Part shown: positions 1-11,167 of the stretch, one piece after another
How the letters are laid out: each line of letters begins with the position of its first letter
Numbering within the stretch: the stretch's first letter is position 1
Assembly (NCBI RefSeq): GCF_051106095.1
Contig: NC_135783.1
Span: 196,180,947 to 196,244,946, forward strand
Length of the DNA stretch: 64,000 bases
Direction: 5' to 3'
DNA from: Pogona vitticeps
Taxonomy: Eukaryota; Chordata; Lepidosauria; Squamata; Agamidae
Notes under the pieces: model-generated
What the model saw: only the letters and a program-made list of their open reading frames with translations
Databases searched by the model: none
What the model was told of the DNA's origin: nothing
Translations under genes and position numbers: made by a program

Positions 1-2743
1 GGGAATGAGGGAGTTGGGGGTTGAGATGTTTCTTGGCCTCCTCTTTGGGCACCTGCAACTGCACCACTACCCCAGCCCAAGGCCCTTCTTTGTGATCCTG
101 TTTCTAGTCCCTGGATAGCTCAGACTCCTCGGGGGGGGGGGAATCTTCCTCTGCCTAGAAGCTCTTGGTGGGATCCTTCAGGGTATTTCCCTCAACAGCT
201 TGCTTCTTCCACCTCCTCAATCAGGACATAGGGTAAGGGGTCCCCTGTCTGTACCCTCTGCTTTCTCCTTTCCTTCTTCTCTCCTGAAAGGGTCTGGATC
301 TCTGACCCCAAAGCCTCCCTTATATCCTCCCCCCCCATGTTCCAAGAACCCTCTCCCCCTTCCAGGGGTCACTTTTCCTGGCCCAGGCCTCCCACTCCAG
401 GACTTCTGCCTGAGTTCCCAGCTGTTGCGCCCCAAGTTCCTCCTTTGCAGGTTCTTGAGGTGACTGTTCAGCTAGGTGATTATCCCCCATGTCCACCGGG
501 AAACTCATTGCACAAAATCCTAAGGACGCTGGCTGAAGGTGAGAGAGCCCACCCACAGAGGCCCCTGTGCCACTGTTGCCACTCTCGCAGATGCAAATAA
601 TTTCTAACCAATGTCATGATTCAGAAAGACCTGGCTGTGGACCTGCCCTCCCACCCTGTCTAAGAAAAGGTTCCTTAAATAAGCAAGTTGTAATGTGCAA
701 TTAACAGTACACTCATCTGAAGAGGTGGAGTCATCTGATGGGGCAGTTAAAAGCTTCTCACTCGATCAAGAAAGCGTACCAAAGAGACAGTTCCTTTGTA
801 ATGCTCACGCGTCTCTCTGGGCCAGAAGAGGAGAATGGGGAATTGGGAAGCAGAGATGTCTTTGGCAATGCACTTTGGTGAAAGACTGAGGAAGTATAAC
901 TTAGTGGAACCTCCCTTCATCACATGCAAAACATCTGTAACCAACGAGGGTACCCATTATTGCATAGTGGATAGAGTAACGGACTAGGACTCAAGGGAGA
1001 TGTGTTTGATTCCCCAGCTCTGCCGTGGAAACTCACTGTGGGAGTGAATTTTACCCCTTAAAGACCTCACTTACCTCATAAAAAAATCTATTAGTGTCAC
1101 TACAGGTCAGTTCCGACTTGACGGCACAGAACCACAACACAACAGGATAAGAAGGACAACTTTTTGGTTTGCCCTGGCAGTTGGTTTGTGCAGCCAGAGG
1201 TGTATTTTTCTGCTGTAAATGTTGCTGTTTCGGATTAGGAGCCCCCCCCCCAAAAAAAACTCCCTGAGCAACATGGCTGAACTGTCTGGGAATTCTTGAA
1301 CTTCTTGCCCCCCCCCAAAAAAACCAATAACTCTCCAAAGCTTTTCACCTTCTGCCAGTCAGTACAGTTTATTCACACAGTTAGATCCGGTTGTCTCATA
1401 ATCCCTTTTCTTTTCAGAAAATTTGGGGAAATTGCATTTTAAAAGAAAATCCCTGCCATGAAGGCACCTCAGGTCCCATACCCTGAAATAAACTTGTTTT
1501 CCAAGATATAGTAAAATGCAAGGGATGAAGTCTAAGGTGACCCTGAAGGAGGGAAAGCCCTAATGACTTTGTTACACGGGAGTAGAGGGAAAGAGGAGGC
1601 ATCCAGCCATCTCCAGCAAAGCAGGCAGTTGTAGGTATTATTGGGTTGGTTGGGAGGTTTTTGCATCTCCACCTTGTGGTCCAACCATGGTCCATTCAGG
1701 CCAGCTTGGCTCGTGGAGGAGGTGGAGTTTTGCAGCTGATTAGCACAGAAACTGGCAGATTGCACCACCTAGCCTCTGTTGTCGCATGAGCAAGCAATGA
1801 AAATCAAGCACGTATGTCTCCTTCTTCAAGCAGAGGGAAATGCACAGCGAGTTGCACCATTGCGCTGTCCCTATTAGATCCAAACCATTGCTACCAGGTG
1901 GAGGTGCTGTGAGAAGGCCATCCTGTGGCACTAGTTGAGAATGGCATGTTATTCAGTGGGGACTTTGGGGTCACTAGAGTGCTTGCCTTATCACCCAGGT
2001 ACTTTCTTCCTTAGGAAGGCCCTGCCATATTTTGCTTTAAGGTAACAATGGGGAAACACAGGCCCATCATGGCCAGGTTCCCGTTCTCCATCATTAAGTT
2101 GCAGCCTTGATTTTTAATGGAGGCTCTTCCCATTCGGAGAGAGAAAACGGCCTCTCGTAAGGTTTTGTTACTGGCAGTCAGAGCTTCAAGCTGAAGTATA
2201 TTCAGATTGTTGGTCTGATCCTTTTGCCCCTTTGCCTCCACCTATTACTGGAACGAAGCCCCTAAGAAAACATCTCTGAAGTTGAACTGGGTGGACAGAG
2301 ATTCCCTACCTTTGCTTGAAAGTGATCAATTCAAGGGGAATACTTCCTTTCCTGAAGCAGATCCTTTGACTTTCTTGGTTTCTTCTCGCCTTGGTTGCCA
2401 GTGAGGACTGTTGGCAGAGTTAGACCTTTGCCTCGTTGTGGTGGCTGCCATGCGGGGAGATGGCCATAAGGCGAAGCATCTCACCCTGAGCTTCTGTTTT
2501 GAAATGAGGATTAACAATACAGTGGGACCGAATGAGCAGTAATATTATGGTTATGTTGTTTTGAATAAATATCTCCCATCGGCTCTCCTGAAGGCTGGAC
2601 ATTTCTTTTTCATAATAACCATAAGTCGTGGCTTTCTTTTTTCCATTTTTGGCATGAGAGACGGACTAATCGGCACTTTTTAATCCAAACATATCTTTGT
2701 GGAATAAACGCAACTGTAAATTAGTCACTCTGATTGCCTACAG
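1..2743 (+). other. PDE1A intron (5' part cut by window edge)
   Basis: No exon was found before 2744. The stretch holds a G-run near 131-141, one SINE (955-1145), and two C-run/A-run tracts near 1243 and 1307. The rest is unassigned single-copy-like sequence. Confidence 0.6.
955..1145 (+). repeat. tRNA-derived SINE, ACAAC-tailed family, copy 1
   Basis: The sequence runs from a degenerate tRNA-like head (GTGGATAGAGTAACGGACTA, then a B-box-like TTTGATTCCCC) through CACTGTGGGAGTG to CAGTTCCGACTTGACGGCAC and a short ACAAC repeat tail. Copies at 34405-34610 (minus) and 45928-46112 share the same landmarks. It sits in a PDE1A intron. Confidence 0.75.
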
Positions 2744-2845
2744 GGAACTGCGCAACCTTGTCATTGAGATGGTCCTATCTACGGATATGTCGGGTCATTT
2801 CCAGCAAATCAAAACCATGAGGCACACTCTTCAGGAGACTGAGGG
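2744..2845 (+). CDS. PDE1A: PDE1A catalytic-domain exon (RNLVIEMVLSTDMSGHFQQIK)
   Basis: This is an internal exon of a calmodulin-dependent 3',5'-cyclic nucleotide phosphodiesterase, which hydrolyses cAMP and cGMP in the cytosol. It follows a CAG acceptor, completes a split codon, reads 33 codons beginning ELRNLVIEMVLSTDMSGHFQ, and ends with two bases of a glycine codon before GTAAG. The VIEMVLSTDMSGHF stretch is typical of PDE1 catalytic domains. The reading phase fits the next exon at 3265. The preceding exon, which should carry the NLSKDDW-type sequence, was not found upstream, so the gene's 5' part lies outside the window. The exon alone would not separate PDE1A, PDE1B and PDE1C; the A assignment comes from exons further down. 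Confidence 0.93.
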
Positions 2846-3264
2846 GTAAGTGGTTTCCTCCCATTTTGCAGGCCTAGCCAAAGACCTTTTGCAGTCTGGG
2901 TCAAGGGCAAGGTTCCCACCCACCACCCACATGCCGAAGCTGACTGGACTGGCAGTTGACTCTTCGCTCACTGGTGCTGATGGGACAGCATCCTCCACCG
3001 CAGGTGAAAGGCAGCAGGCTAACCGGGGGTGGGTGGGTGAGGAGATGGCAACATTTTAAGGCAGCTGCTGTTGGAGACAAGTCTTTTTTTCAACGCAACA
3101 GCCCCTTGTAAATAGCCCATCAGTTCCCAAAGCCCACTGCTTCGCTCCACTAATGGCGGGGCCAGTCCTGCATTGTTGTCGCTGTGGGACTGTATGCTGC
3201 ACAGTGAAACAGGGAGCTCCTACTCATGAAACGGTGTAATAGGCCAATGTCTTTGCATGGACAG

Positions 3265-3385
3265 GATAGACAAATCCAGAGCCATGTCCTTGATTCTGCA
3301 TGCAGCCGACATCAGCCATCCGTCAAAGTCCTGGGATCTGCACTTCCGTTGGACCAAGGCACTGATGGAAGAGTTTTTTCGACAG
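3265..3385 (+). CDS. PDE1A: PDE1A catalytic-domain exon with HAADISHP metal-ligand motif
   Basis: After an ACAG acceptor this exon completes a glycine codon and reads 40 codons beginning IDKSRAMSLILHAADISHPS and ending ALMEEFFRQ, in phase 0 at a CAG|GTACC donor. HAADISHP contains the conserved aspartate that is one of the metal ligands of class I phosphodiesterases. LHFRWTKALMEEFFRQ is the following helix, close to the human LHHRWTMALMEEFFLQ as I remember it. The intron before it is only about 420 bp. The sequence is well conserved and has no stop, so the gene looks functional here. Confidence 0.95.
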
Positions 3386-3714
3386 GTACCGATCCTTTCC
3401 CCAAAATGCATACATTGAGGCCTCAAAAGCAATAGCTAGCACCAGTGCACATTTCCAGTATGTTTGTACATCACTTCTTTCTCCCTTCAAACGAGTTTCG
3501 ATCTTGCTTTTCAATGTTTAAAGATGTCTGGGAGGAGTTAAAAAATTTTAAGTAACATAAATCAGCAAAGACAACTTGGACAACAGAAGAGCAAGAACAG
3601 AATAAAATGGGCTCTAGGAATTAAAAGCTGTGCACACCATAATACAATAGTTGTAATAGTTGTTATTTTAATACTGTTTGTACCAACAGAAGCAACAGCA
3701 GCAGTAGTAGTTCT

Positions 3715-3742
3715 CTTCCCCACCCCCACCCCCACCCCAAAC
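3715..3742. repeat. (CCCCA)n short tandem repeat
   Basis: CCCCACCCCCACCCCCACCC run in the intron between exons 3265 and 5127; next to an (AGC)n-like stretch at 3690-3706. The remainder of this 1.7-kb intron, apart from the microsatellite at 4703, shows nothing I can assign. Confidence 0.7.
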
Positions 3743-4701
3743 CCCTCTCAAAATTAAGATATTTCCTGTCACCTAAGAAATGGCTTATTTGGAGGCCAGG
3801 GCACCCTTGCCCCTGGAGGGCATTAGATGGGCACATATCAAGGCCCCTTCTCATCCTTCTATTTTCAACCACCCAAAAATGGGTATTGCGTGGAGGATCA
3901 GCTTCTGTGGTGGACACTGAGGGTACCTTAGCACATCATTGAGCTGAGAGCACATTAGGGTTTCTAGAAACATGATGCTGGAACATTTTCCTCTCTGAGC
4001 AACTGTATTTGCAGACAAAGCCTGTTTGCCCCCCAGTCAACAGTCACAAATTCAAGCAAGCTAACTTGCTGCCTGTAAGAGGTGTGAAAAGCTCACGTTA
4101 TGCCTATCTTTCAGCCCTTAAGGAATCTCCTCTTCTGAGGACATGTTATCTGTTTGAACCATGGCTGAGGGAAGCAGCAAATGTGGCTAATGTTTGTTGA
4201 GTATACTGTCAGCTGTGAACTGGGCCTAGAGAGAAACACAATCACCATTTTAAACACTTAAAATCTTGTTCTCTTTAGTCCCCATTTCCCCTCGGTTGAC
4301 TTTAAAGTATTATTCTGTGGTAGCTTCTAGTTTGATGTTGTTTGTTCTGGATGAAAAATAGCAGAACATTTCACTGTGTTGGGTTCTGCAATTTTACACA
4401 AGCCTCACAACACCAGAAGTGTTTTATTTTCAGCAGGATTCAGCAAGATGGCACAAAGTACACATAGTCATGAAATTAAAGGCACTTCCCAACATTTGGT
4501 GTTCAAAAATATATTACTTCTGTACATGGATTCTCCATTTACAGTAGTTACCATGCCTAAATACTTGTGAACTGGTTTATCCCTTTGGAATTTGTCCCCA
4601 TGCCTGTGTGTGCCAGAGGCACGCTTGTCTCCTGTCTTCCAGCAGCCATGTGTAAACTAACTCCTCAGCCTTGGGCAATGGCAATGCTGGCTATGGGCTT
4701 T

Positions 4702-4863
<162 letters not shown>

Positions 4864-5126
4864 TTTAAATTACTGGCTCCATATCCCACCATATGTATAT
4901 AATTTAACAACAGTAAAATGCAAGCATATGTGTTGACTGTGGTTGAGAAGCTCACATAGGCACAGCCTTCCTTCTCCCCACTGTGAGAGATGTAACATGA
5001 ACATCAAGGAAGGGACTTGCCATTTGCACGTGGGTGGGTGAATGTTTTTTATTTTATTTTCTTTCTTCTACTGAGACTGTAGTGCAAACAGGTCTTATTG
5101 TGTGTGCCTTTTTTTTCCTCCTGCAG

Positions 5127-5208
5127 GGAGACAAAGAGGCAGAACTAGGGCTACCATTTTCTCCTCTTTGCGACCGCAAATCCACCATGGTGGCACAGTC
5201 CCAAATAG
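5127..5208 (+). CDS. PDE1A: PDE1A catalytic-domain exon with invariant glutamine (SQIG)
   Basis: The exon begins directly after a pyrimidine-rich tract and CTGCAG, and reads GDKEAELGLPFSPLCDRKST followed by MVAQSQI plus the first base of a glycine codon, with a G|GTAATG donor. The glutamine in SQIGF is the purine-selecting residue of the family that hydrogen-bonds the cyclic nucleotide base. The peptide appears identical or nearly so to mammalian PDE1A/B/C at this place. A trinucleotide/tetranucleotide run (CTGT) follows shortly in the intron. Confidence 0.95.
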
Positions 5209-6209
5209 GTAATGCACCGCAATTCTTTAAAATCTGTCTGTCTGTCTGTCTTATAATGGGAAAAAGCGCTGCTGTGATGGTTACAAAACAAACTTTTCCA
5301 GGTTGCTAGGCCACTTGCTTCAGCTTTGAGCTGCTGAGGGACTGGTCCCTGATTCACACCATTAAAGAGGGCACATCACAACCACCAGAATAACTGGGAG
5401 AGATGGGCTCTTTCCCTTTCAGCCTCTGCTTGTCCTCCTCCCATGGGGAGAAGGACAAGCGGAGGTTGGGGACAAATGCAGAAATAAGACTATGGACAAA
5501 AAGGGAAACAGGACTGCAGAGGGAGAAAGAGCCCATGCAGTAGGTTGGCAAGCCTTTGTGTCGCCCTCCCGAGTCTGACTCTTTGGTGCTAAGTCCCAAG
5601 TCCAAGTCCCTATTAAAAATGAGCTTTTCCCCAGGAAAAAAAAAATGGAGGGGTGGGTGGTTCTGAGTCGTGAGTTGAGTCCAAATCATTGGGGGGGAAA
5701 AACCCGTGAGTGGCACCTGAGCCGAGTCACCTGTGCAACTTAAGTGTGACTTCACGGTGAGTCCAGGACTCAAGCCCCCAACTCTTGAGTATCAGGTTAC
5801 AAGCCCCACAATATTTGGCCTGAAGGCAGACGGTCCAGGATTGGACAAAGCTAAGCAGGTGAAGTCCGGCCAGTGTTTGGGTGAGAGACAACTCAGGGAA
5901 TGTGTGCTAACTAGGATTCCCCATGAACAAACAATCATCATAATAATTGGAGGTGGGCATGAGCCTCGGTTTGGAGATTCGTAAGCGCAGCACCACGAGG
6001 TGCTGGATGTTCGGTTCCCCTGCCTCCCCAGCAAATACCTCTCTCAGCCGCTGGAGCGCACTCCTCGCCGCCTCCTCTTTTTCACCTGCTCGGCCAGTCT
6101 CTGGCAGGAACATGTGTTTGCCTCTCACCCCTCCTTGTCTGAGTGGAGAATCCACTGAGGAGGTGGGGGAGGGAAGCCCATGCTCCTGCCGGGGACTGGC
6201 TGAACAACT

Positions 6210-6245
6210 GAAGAGGAGGAGGAGGAGGAGGAGGAGGAGAGGAGG
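6210..6245. repeat. (GGA)n short tandem repeat
   Basis: AGGAGGAGGAGGAGGAGGAG run in the intron; it produces a poly-Arg or poly-Ser reading frame that is not a gene. Confidence 0.85.
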
Positions 6246-7102
6246 ATGTGCTGGCTAATGAGCAGGGGAATCCAGCCAGTCAGGTAGGGGAAGGGAACAC
6301 GCAGCACCTATGAACCAGCATGAACCTCTGAATGGAGGTTTGTGCTCATCCCTAATAATAACCTTGTGCCATCAAGTCAATTCTGACTTATGGTGACCCT
6401 TTGCATATATTGGAAGTGTGAGTGACTGGTGTGATGGAAGGCCCACCACCTCACTCTGTGTGAATGAAACCAAGGCTTGTTAAGGCAGGAGGGGGCTACT
6501 AGATGTTGGTTCTCTAGATGCAGATTTGGACTGCAGTGTTCCCTTAGCCATAACCAGGACAGCCAATGATGATAGGTCTCATGAGAACTGGAGTCTGACC
6601 TCTTACAGGCCATGCATTTCCCATGTGTGCATTGAGAATTTCTCAGAGGAGGTCAGAGTGGCCCTAGATTTTACAGTTAGCCTGTCATTGGAAGCTGGGC
6701 ACCCTTAAGAGGGAAAAAGTTATCTATTTATTTTAAGTTTGCCTCTCTTTGTTTTTTTGCAAATTCTTTTGCATTTGTTAGTAATTACTCTTCGGAGAAT
6801 AGACACTGGCTTCGTTTGCATGTCCGATTGCCCAGAGCTGTAGCTTTGAAGGATTTGCATGCCTAGAGGAAATGCTGGATATATGCATTCCCTAAATGTG
6901 CAGCATGGCCCTCAGCCACAGTATGGCTGCTATCTCCAGTCCTGGGGTGTAGCTAAAGTGAGGGGGGGTAGCCAGCATCTGATTTCTTTTTTCACAGGAG
7001 CTGTGGTGTCACCTGTGATCACTTCCAACTTGGTTGAGCAGGTCCTTGCACAAATACTCAGTATTTTGGAAGTAGCTGTGAATCTCAGATCCATGGTAGC
7101 TA

Positions 7103-7379
7103 CTGTGTTTCCCCCAAAATAAGACAGGGTTTTATATTAATTTTTGCTCCAAAAATGCATTAGGGCTTATTTTCATGGGATGTTTTATTTTTTTCATCTA
7201 CAACCACCTACATTTATTCAAATACAGTCCTGTCATCTTCTTCTGGTTGCTGCACAATGGTGGAGGGCAGGGTTTCACTTAACCGGGGGTTATTTTTGGG
7301 GTAGGGCTTATATTACGAGCATCCTGAAAAATCATAGTAGGGCTTATTTTTGGTTTAAGTCTTTTTTTCGGGGAAACAG
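7103..7379. mobile_element. hAT-like MITE, CTGTGTTTCCCC ends
   Basis: The left end CTGTGTTTCCCC matches the right end GGGGAAACAG in inverted orientation. The flanks GGTAGCTA (7095-7102) and GTTAGCTA (7380-7387) are an 8-base direct repeat with one mismatch, which points to hAT. Inside, GGGCTTATTTTC motifs recur in both orientations. The 277-bp element has no coding capacity. Confidence 0.65.
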
Positions 7380-7442
7380 GTTAGCTATGGCAAGCCAGTG
7401 AGGAGACATGACTAGGTGTCCCTTCCTCTTGAATACTGTCTC

Positions 7443-7550
7443 CAACCTGGTGCCCTACAGATGTTTTTGACTGTGATTTCCACCTGACCATTGGCCATGC
7501 TGATTGGAACTCATGGTCCAAAAAAGTCTGAGGTCCATAGGTGGTGGGAA
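7443..7550. mobile_element. Degraded small hAT-type MITE (ACTACAACTCCCA-like family)
   Basis: The sequence CCAACCTGGTGCCCTACAGA ... GACCATTGGCCATGCTGATT resembles the common family of inverted repeats around a core like ACTACAACTCCCAT. Related traces lie near 10310-10405, 12240-12330 and 20725-20800. No clean target duplication is visible. Confidence 0.45.
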
Positions 7551-7652
7551 AGTGCTGTAGAGGAGACCAGCCACTATTTTCAGCTAATGCAAGAACTGGG
7601 CAGGGCAGACCCTCAGAATGAGGACTAACAAGTCCCAGCGAAGGGAGTTGGT

Positions 7653-7899
7653 GGAGCCTCGTGGCGCAGTGGTTAAAACGCTGTACTGCAGCTAAAACTG
7701 TGCTCACGGCCTGGGGTTCAAATCCCAGGTAGCCGGCTCAAGGTTGACTCAGCCTTCCATCCTTCCGAGGTCGGTAAAATGAGTACCCAGCTTGCTGGGG
7801 GGGGGCAATGTGTAGCCTGTATAATTAAATTGTAAACCGCCCGGAGAGTGCTTGTAGCGCTATGGGGCGGTATATAAGTCCAATAAATAAATAAATAAA
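7653..7899 (+). mobile_element. Sauria-type tRNA SINE, near full length
   Basis: The element opens GGAGCCTCGTGGCGCAGTGG (A-box region), has a B box GGTTCAAATCCC near 7712, continues with AGCCTTCCATCCTTCCGAGG and ends ACCGCCCGGAGAGTGC ... GGGGCGGTATATAAGTC with an (ATAA)n tail. The 3' part resembles Bov-B LINE tails, as known for Sauria SINEs, which use the Bov-B machinery. It is the main taxonomic clue to squamates in this window. Confidence 0.85.
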
Positions 7900-8110
7900 C
7901 ATTTCTCAGCCTGAAAATACCTGTTCGCAAGATGGCAATGGGCCATTGCTTTCTTTTATGCCTGGGGTATGTTTTTTTTTTAAATGTTACTGTTCCATGT
8001 AGTGTTGGATTTTTTTCCTGTTCACTTCTCAGCAGGGAATCAAGCTTTGTTCTCTGGGTAATGTCTCACCTAGACAGGCATTTTGATAAGGCAAAGGAGG
8101 GAGGGGAAGG

Positions 8111-8208
8111 CATTGTTCAGGAATGACATCTCAGAGCTGTGGGTTGAATTCTGTCTCCCAGGGATATTTCTTGTTCCGTTCACTGATTTGACAGAACATG
8201 GGTAACAC
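8111..8208. repeat. Unnamed dispersed repeat, copy 1
   Basis: About 100 bases with landmarks GGGTTGAATTCTGTC, GGGATATTTCTTGTTC and TTCACTGATTTGACAGAAC recur, clearly related, at 46888-47000. Family unknown to me. Confidence 0.6.
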
Positions 8209-8467
8209 ATTGTGAAAGGAGAAGTGCGTGGAATGCTAAAACAGTAATTTAGAGTATCATCTCAATCACATGAAAGCCTTGATCCACAGGTGCCTTCTGT
8301 GGGAAGTGTTTTGCACCCTCGAGGGTGCAGGCAAAAGCTTATTATGTTGGGAAAGCATTATACAGTATATATTTAATTCCTCTCTCTATATATATATCCC
8401 CTCAAATGTTACAAAATTGCTTCCATGGCCCTTTGATACCACAGAAGGCCTCTTGAGCAATATCTTT

Positions 8468-8522
8468 TTTCTTTCTTTCCTTTCCTTTCCTTTCCTTTCC
8501 TTTTTTTCTTTTTCTTTTCTTT

Positions 8523-8554
<32 letters not shown>

Positions 8555-8562
8555 TTTTTTTT
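8468..8562. repeat. Pyrimidine tract (CTTTC)n(CTTT)n
   Basis: A run of about 95 pyrimidines made of TTTCC and CTTT units. Such tracts can form triplex DNA; here it lies mid-intron. Confidence 0.9.
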
Positions 8563-9177
8563 GAAAGTTGGGTTTGTGAGGAGATGCTGGGAGGCCCAAG
8601 GTGCTGAGGGGGAGGGAATTAAGAAAGTACTTTTTCCTGGGAGTAAATGCCATGGAACGGTGACACCTACCCCTGAAGAAACATCCGTGGAATTATGCTA
8701 CATAAGAAGTGGTGTGTATTTCTCAAGTGAAGGTTGAAATACAGAAGTGGCAGTATTAGGACATCTATGTTAATCCTTGTTGCCCAGCAATCAAAACCAT
8801 TAGTGGTTTTTTCTCTATCCCATTAACTCTATGTATCTTAAAAGAGATGGCTTGAGAAATGATGACTTGATAAGAAAATCAGCAATTGCAAATATTGCAT
8901 GCCAGTGGCCCTTTGGATTTAGTTTCACCTTGCGGATATATGTGGAAACTTATTATAATCAGTGGCTTTTTTTAAACCTCCTCTTCCACTTCCTCTGGAA
9001 TTGCATCTGTAATGCATTAAATTCACTATATAAGAGGTATACTTCTTGTATAGTGAATTTCTCTCCTGACATACATCTGCCATGATCTACATGGGCCCTT
9101 AGCTGGAAAAGCAACTTCAAAAAAGCCACTTCACGGTGAATATATACATTGTCTGTTATATAATTGTGAAGATTCTC

Positions 9178-9290
9178 AGTCCTTCAGGTGAGGTTGTCTG
9201 GAAGTTGAGTCATGGCAACTGGTCTGCTTTCTTATTAGGCTGAAACGTTTCGCTACTCATCCAAGTAGCTTCTTCAGTTTTGTCTGTTTT
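9178..9290. repeat. Interspersed repeat fragment (AAACGTTTCGCTACTCATCC motif)
   Basis: The block GCTGAAACGTTTCGCTACTC ATCCAAGTAGCTTCTTCAG is a motif I recall from repeats in fish and reptiles. The family is not resolved from this fragment. Confidence 0.4.
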
Positions 9291-9552
9291 GTTTACTGTA
9301 TATATTTATTTGTGTATACTGTATGTCTAAGAGCCTAGTGGCTAAGCCACTGAAGGATATGGGATACTGAATGAGTAGTTTTTCCTTGATTTTACCCCTT
9401 CAGCTATAAAAAAAACTGCTGGGAAGGTTGGATCAGGGTCAGCCAAGGTCTGAGGAGGCACAGCTCCTTTAGACTAACTGTTTCTCACTGACTAGACAAA
9501 ATAGGGATTAAAAACCTCTAAATGTTCTTATTTTCCTTCCATTTCTCTACAG

Positions 9553-9676
9553 GTTTCATTGATTTTATAGTCAAGCCAACATTTTCTCTTCTTACTGACT
9601 CCATGGAGAAAATAGTTTTTCCTCTTATAGAGGAAGCTTCAAAATCTGAAAATCCAAGCTTTTTGTCATTACCAAG
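9553..9676 (+). CDS. PDE1A: PDE1A exon, end of catalytic domain (FIDFIVKPTFSLLTD)
   Basis: The exon follows TCTCTACAG, completes the glycine of SQIGF and continues FIDFIVKPTFSLLTDSMEKI then VFPLIEEASKSENPSFLSLP, ending AG before GTTTGAG. The phenylalanine after SQIG is the hydrophobic clamp residue of the active site. Known PDE1 proteins mostly have FIVEPTF; here the glutamate is a lysine, a surface change I note but cannot interpret. SLLTDSxEKI and PLIEE match PDE1A better than PDE1B (SVLTDVAEK) or PDE1C (TVLTDMTEK) from memory. The donor GTTTGAG is weaker than the others. The upstream intron of 4.3 kb is full of repeats. Confidence 0.93.
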
Positions 9677-11061
9677 GTTTGAGGGTTTTTTCTTTCTCCT
9701 CTACATTTTAATTATTGAATATACTGTGTAGAATCTACTGCAATATAACACTGCCACCTGCTGGCAATATTTGCAAGTGTAATATATGATAATAGCCTAG
9801 GGCAGGGCAGGAGCTACTGTTTCTATGGAAGACCAAGGAAGAGAACAGTAAAAAAGGTTGTTTCGGGTTTAATGTGCTTATCTTTTAATCTAAATTGTTC
9901 TTAAGTTTCTTTTAAGATGTTAAGATAAGATTATGCTATGGGGTATTTGTTTACAATTTTTTAAATATAAATGCATGAAAATAAAGTAGAATTATTAGAC
10001 TGAGAGAAACTGAAACTGCTGTATAGATCTCAAAAGGGAAACCTTATAATTTAAAAGCTTTCTTTTTTTTGCAAAGTAAATTTGAAAGAAGTGAGCTTTT
10101 AATATTTACATTAACCTTTGCTGTGCCAGAAAAGTTCCGTATACAGTATGTTGGTTCTATGAATATACTTTTATTTAATCATCTCATCATTACATGATCT
10201 AAACTGAAAGCTGAAGTGTTTGATATCATATCTATAAGGTTTAATAAATAAACATGAATATCCCAGTGATAATATTTACACGGGATAGAACAGGGCTGAG
10301 TATCATGTGGCTGTTTCCTCTGTGGTTGGACTGCAATTCCCATCAGTCAGCATAGAAAATGGTGAGGGATGATGGAAACTGAGGTTCAACATCTGGAAAG
10401 CTTTGTGTTTGCCATCCCTCTGATGGAGAACTACAAGACTCAGTGGCAGCTTTAATTATCCTATCTTAGTTATACCTAGGGTTGGAAAGGAATGTGGTTG
10501 GAGTCAACATTCCTGTCAGAAGCATCCATTCTGTGCCTCCCAAGATGGTACTGCAAAATAGAGCACACCTCCCCTGAGAAATCTCCACTTCTGTAAGGCT
10601 TGTAGTGCATTTTGGGGACATAAAATCTGCAAAAAATAATGCATTTTAAAAAAACACACCATAGAAATGGCTAAAAATGTGTCCAAGTTAAGAATATGCA
10701 TACATGAAAGTCATTTGGAAACCATACATTCAAAAATGTATGAACTTCCATCCAGGATTTAAAAATGAAGTGTCCCATTCTGGTACAAGCAAAGGGTGGG
10801 ATAAAGATCCAGTTACAATTTGGAGAAATACAACAAAATCAATACTGGTTTTTCCATCCCTAGTTACACTAGAATTGTATGTGTTTCTACTCAGAAGTTT
10901 GCCTCATTCAATTGAATGGGATTTATCTCTTACGGGATGTACTGTTTATGTTCTGGGCCATAGCCCGTTGTAGTCACAACTAGAGTAGACTTGTTGAATC
11001 AAAGTTACTGACATGGGTTTAATTTAACAAGTCCTGCTCATCCATTACCTCTGCTCTGGAT

Positions 11062-11100
11062 CAGATAAGGAGTTTGTTTGTTTGTTTGTTTGTTTGTTTG

Positions 11101-11166
<66 letters not shown>
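11062..11166. repeat. (TTTG)n(ATTG)n tandem repeat
   Basis: About 33 bases of TTTG units pass into about 68 bases of ATTG units. It directly abuts the 3' end of the antisense L2-like element and is probably its expanded tail. Confidence 0.95.

Positions 11167-11167
<1 letters not shown>

Larger units (their letters stand above)
5209..9552 (+). other. PDE1A intron, repeat-rich
   Basis: This 4.3-kb intron holds a GGA-repeat (6210-6240), a SINE-like tail (6355-6400), a hAT-like MITE (7103-7379), a small DNA-transposon piece (7443-7550), a Sauria-type SINE (7653-7899), a pyrimidine tract (8468-8562), a repeat shared with 46.9 kb (8111-8208), a 42-base palindrome (9019-9060) and a repeat piece at 9178-9290. 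I see no extra exon. Confidence 0.6.

Noticed and set aside
8270-8737. 155-codon open frame with a Phe/Leu/Ser-rich stretch
   Set aside because: It runs through the CTTT pyrimidine tract; no family features and it lies inside a PDE1A intron.
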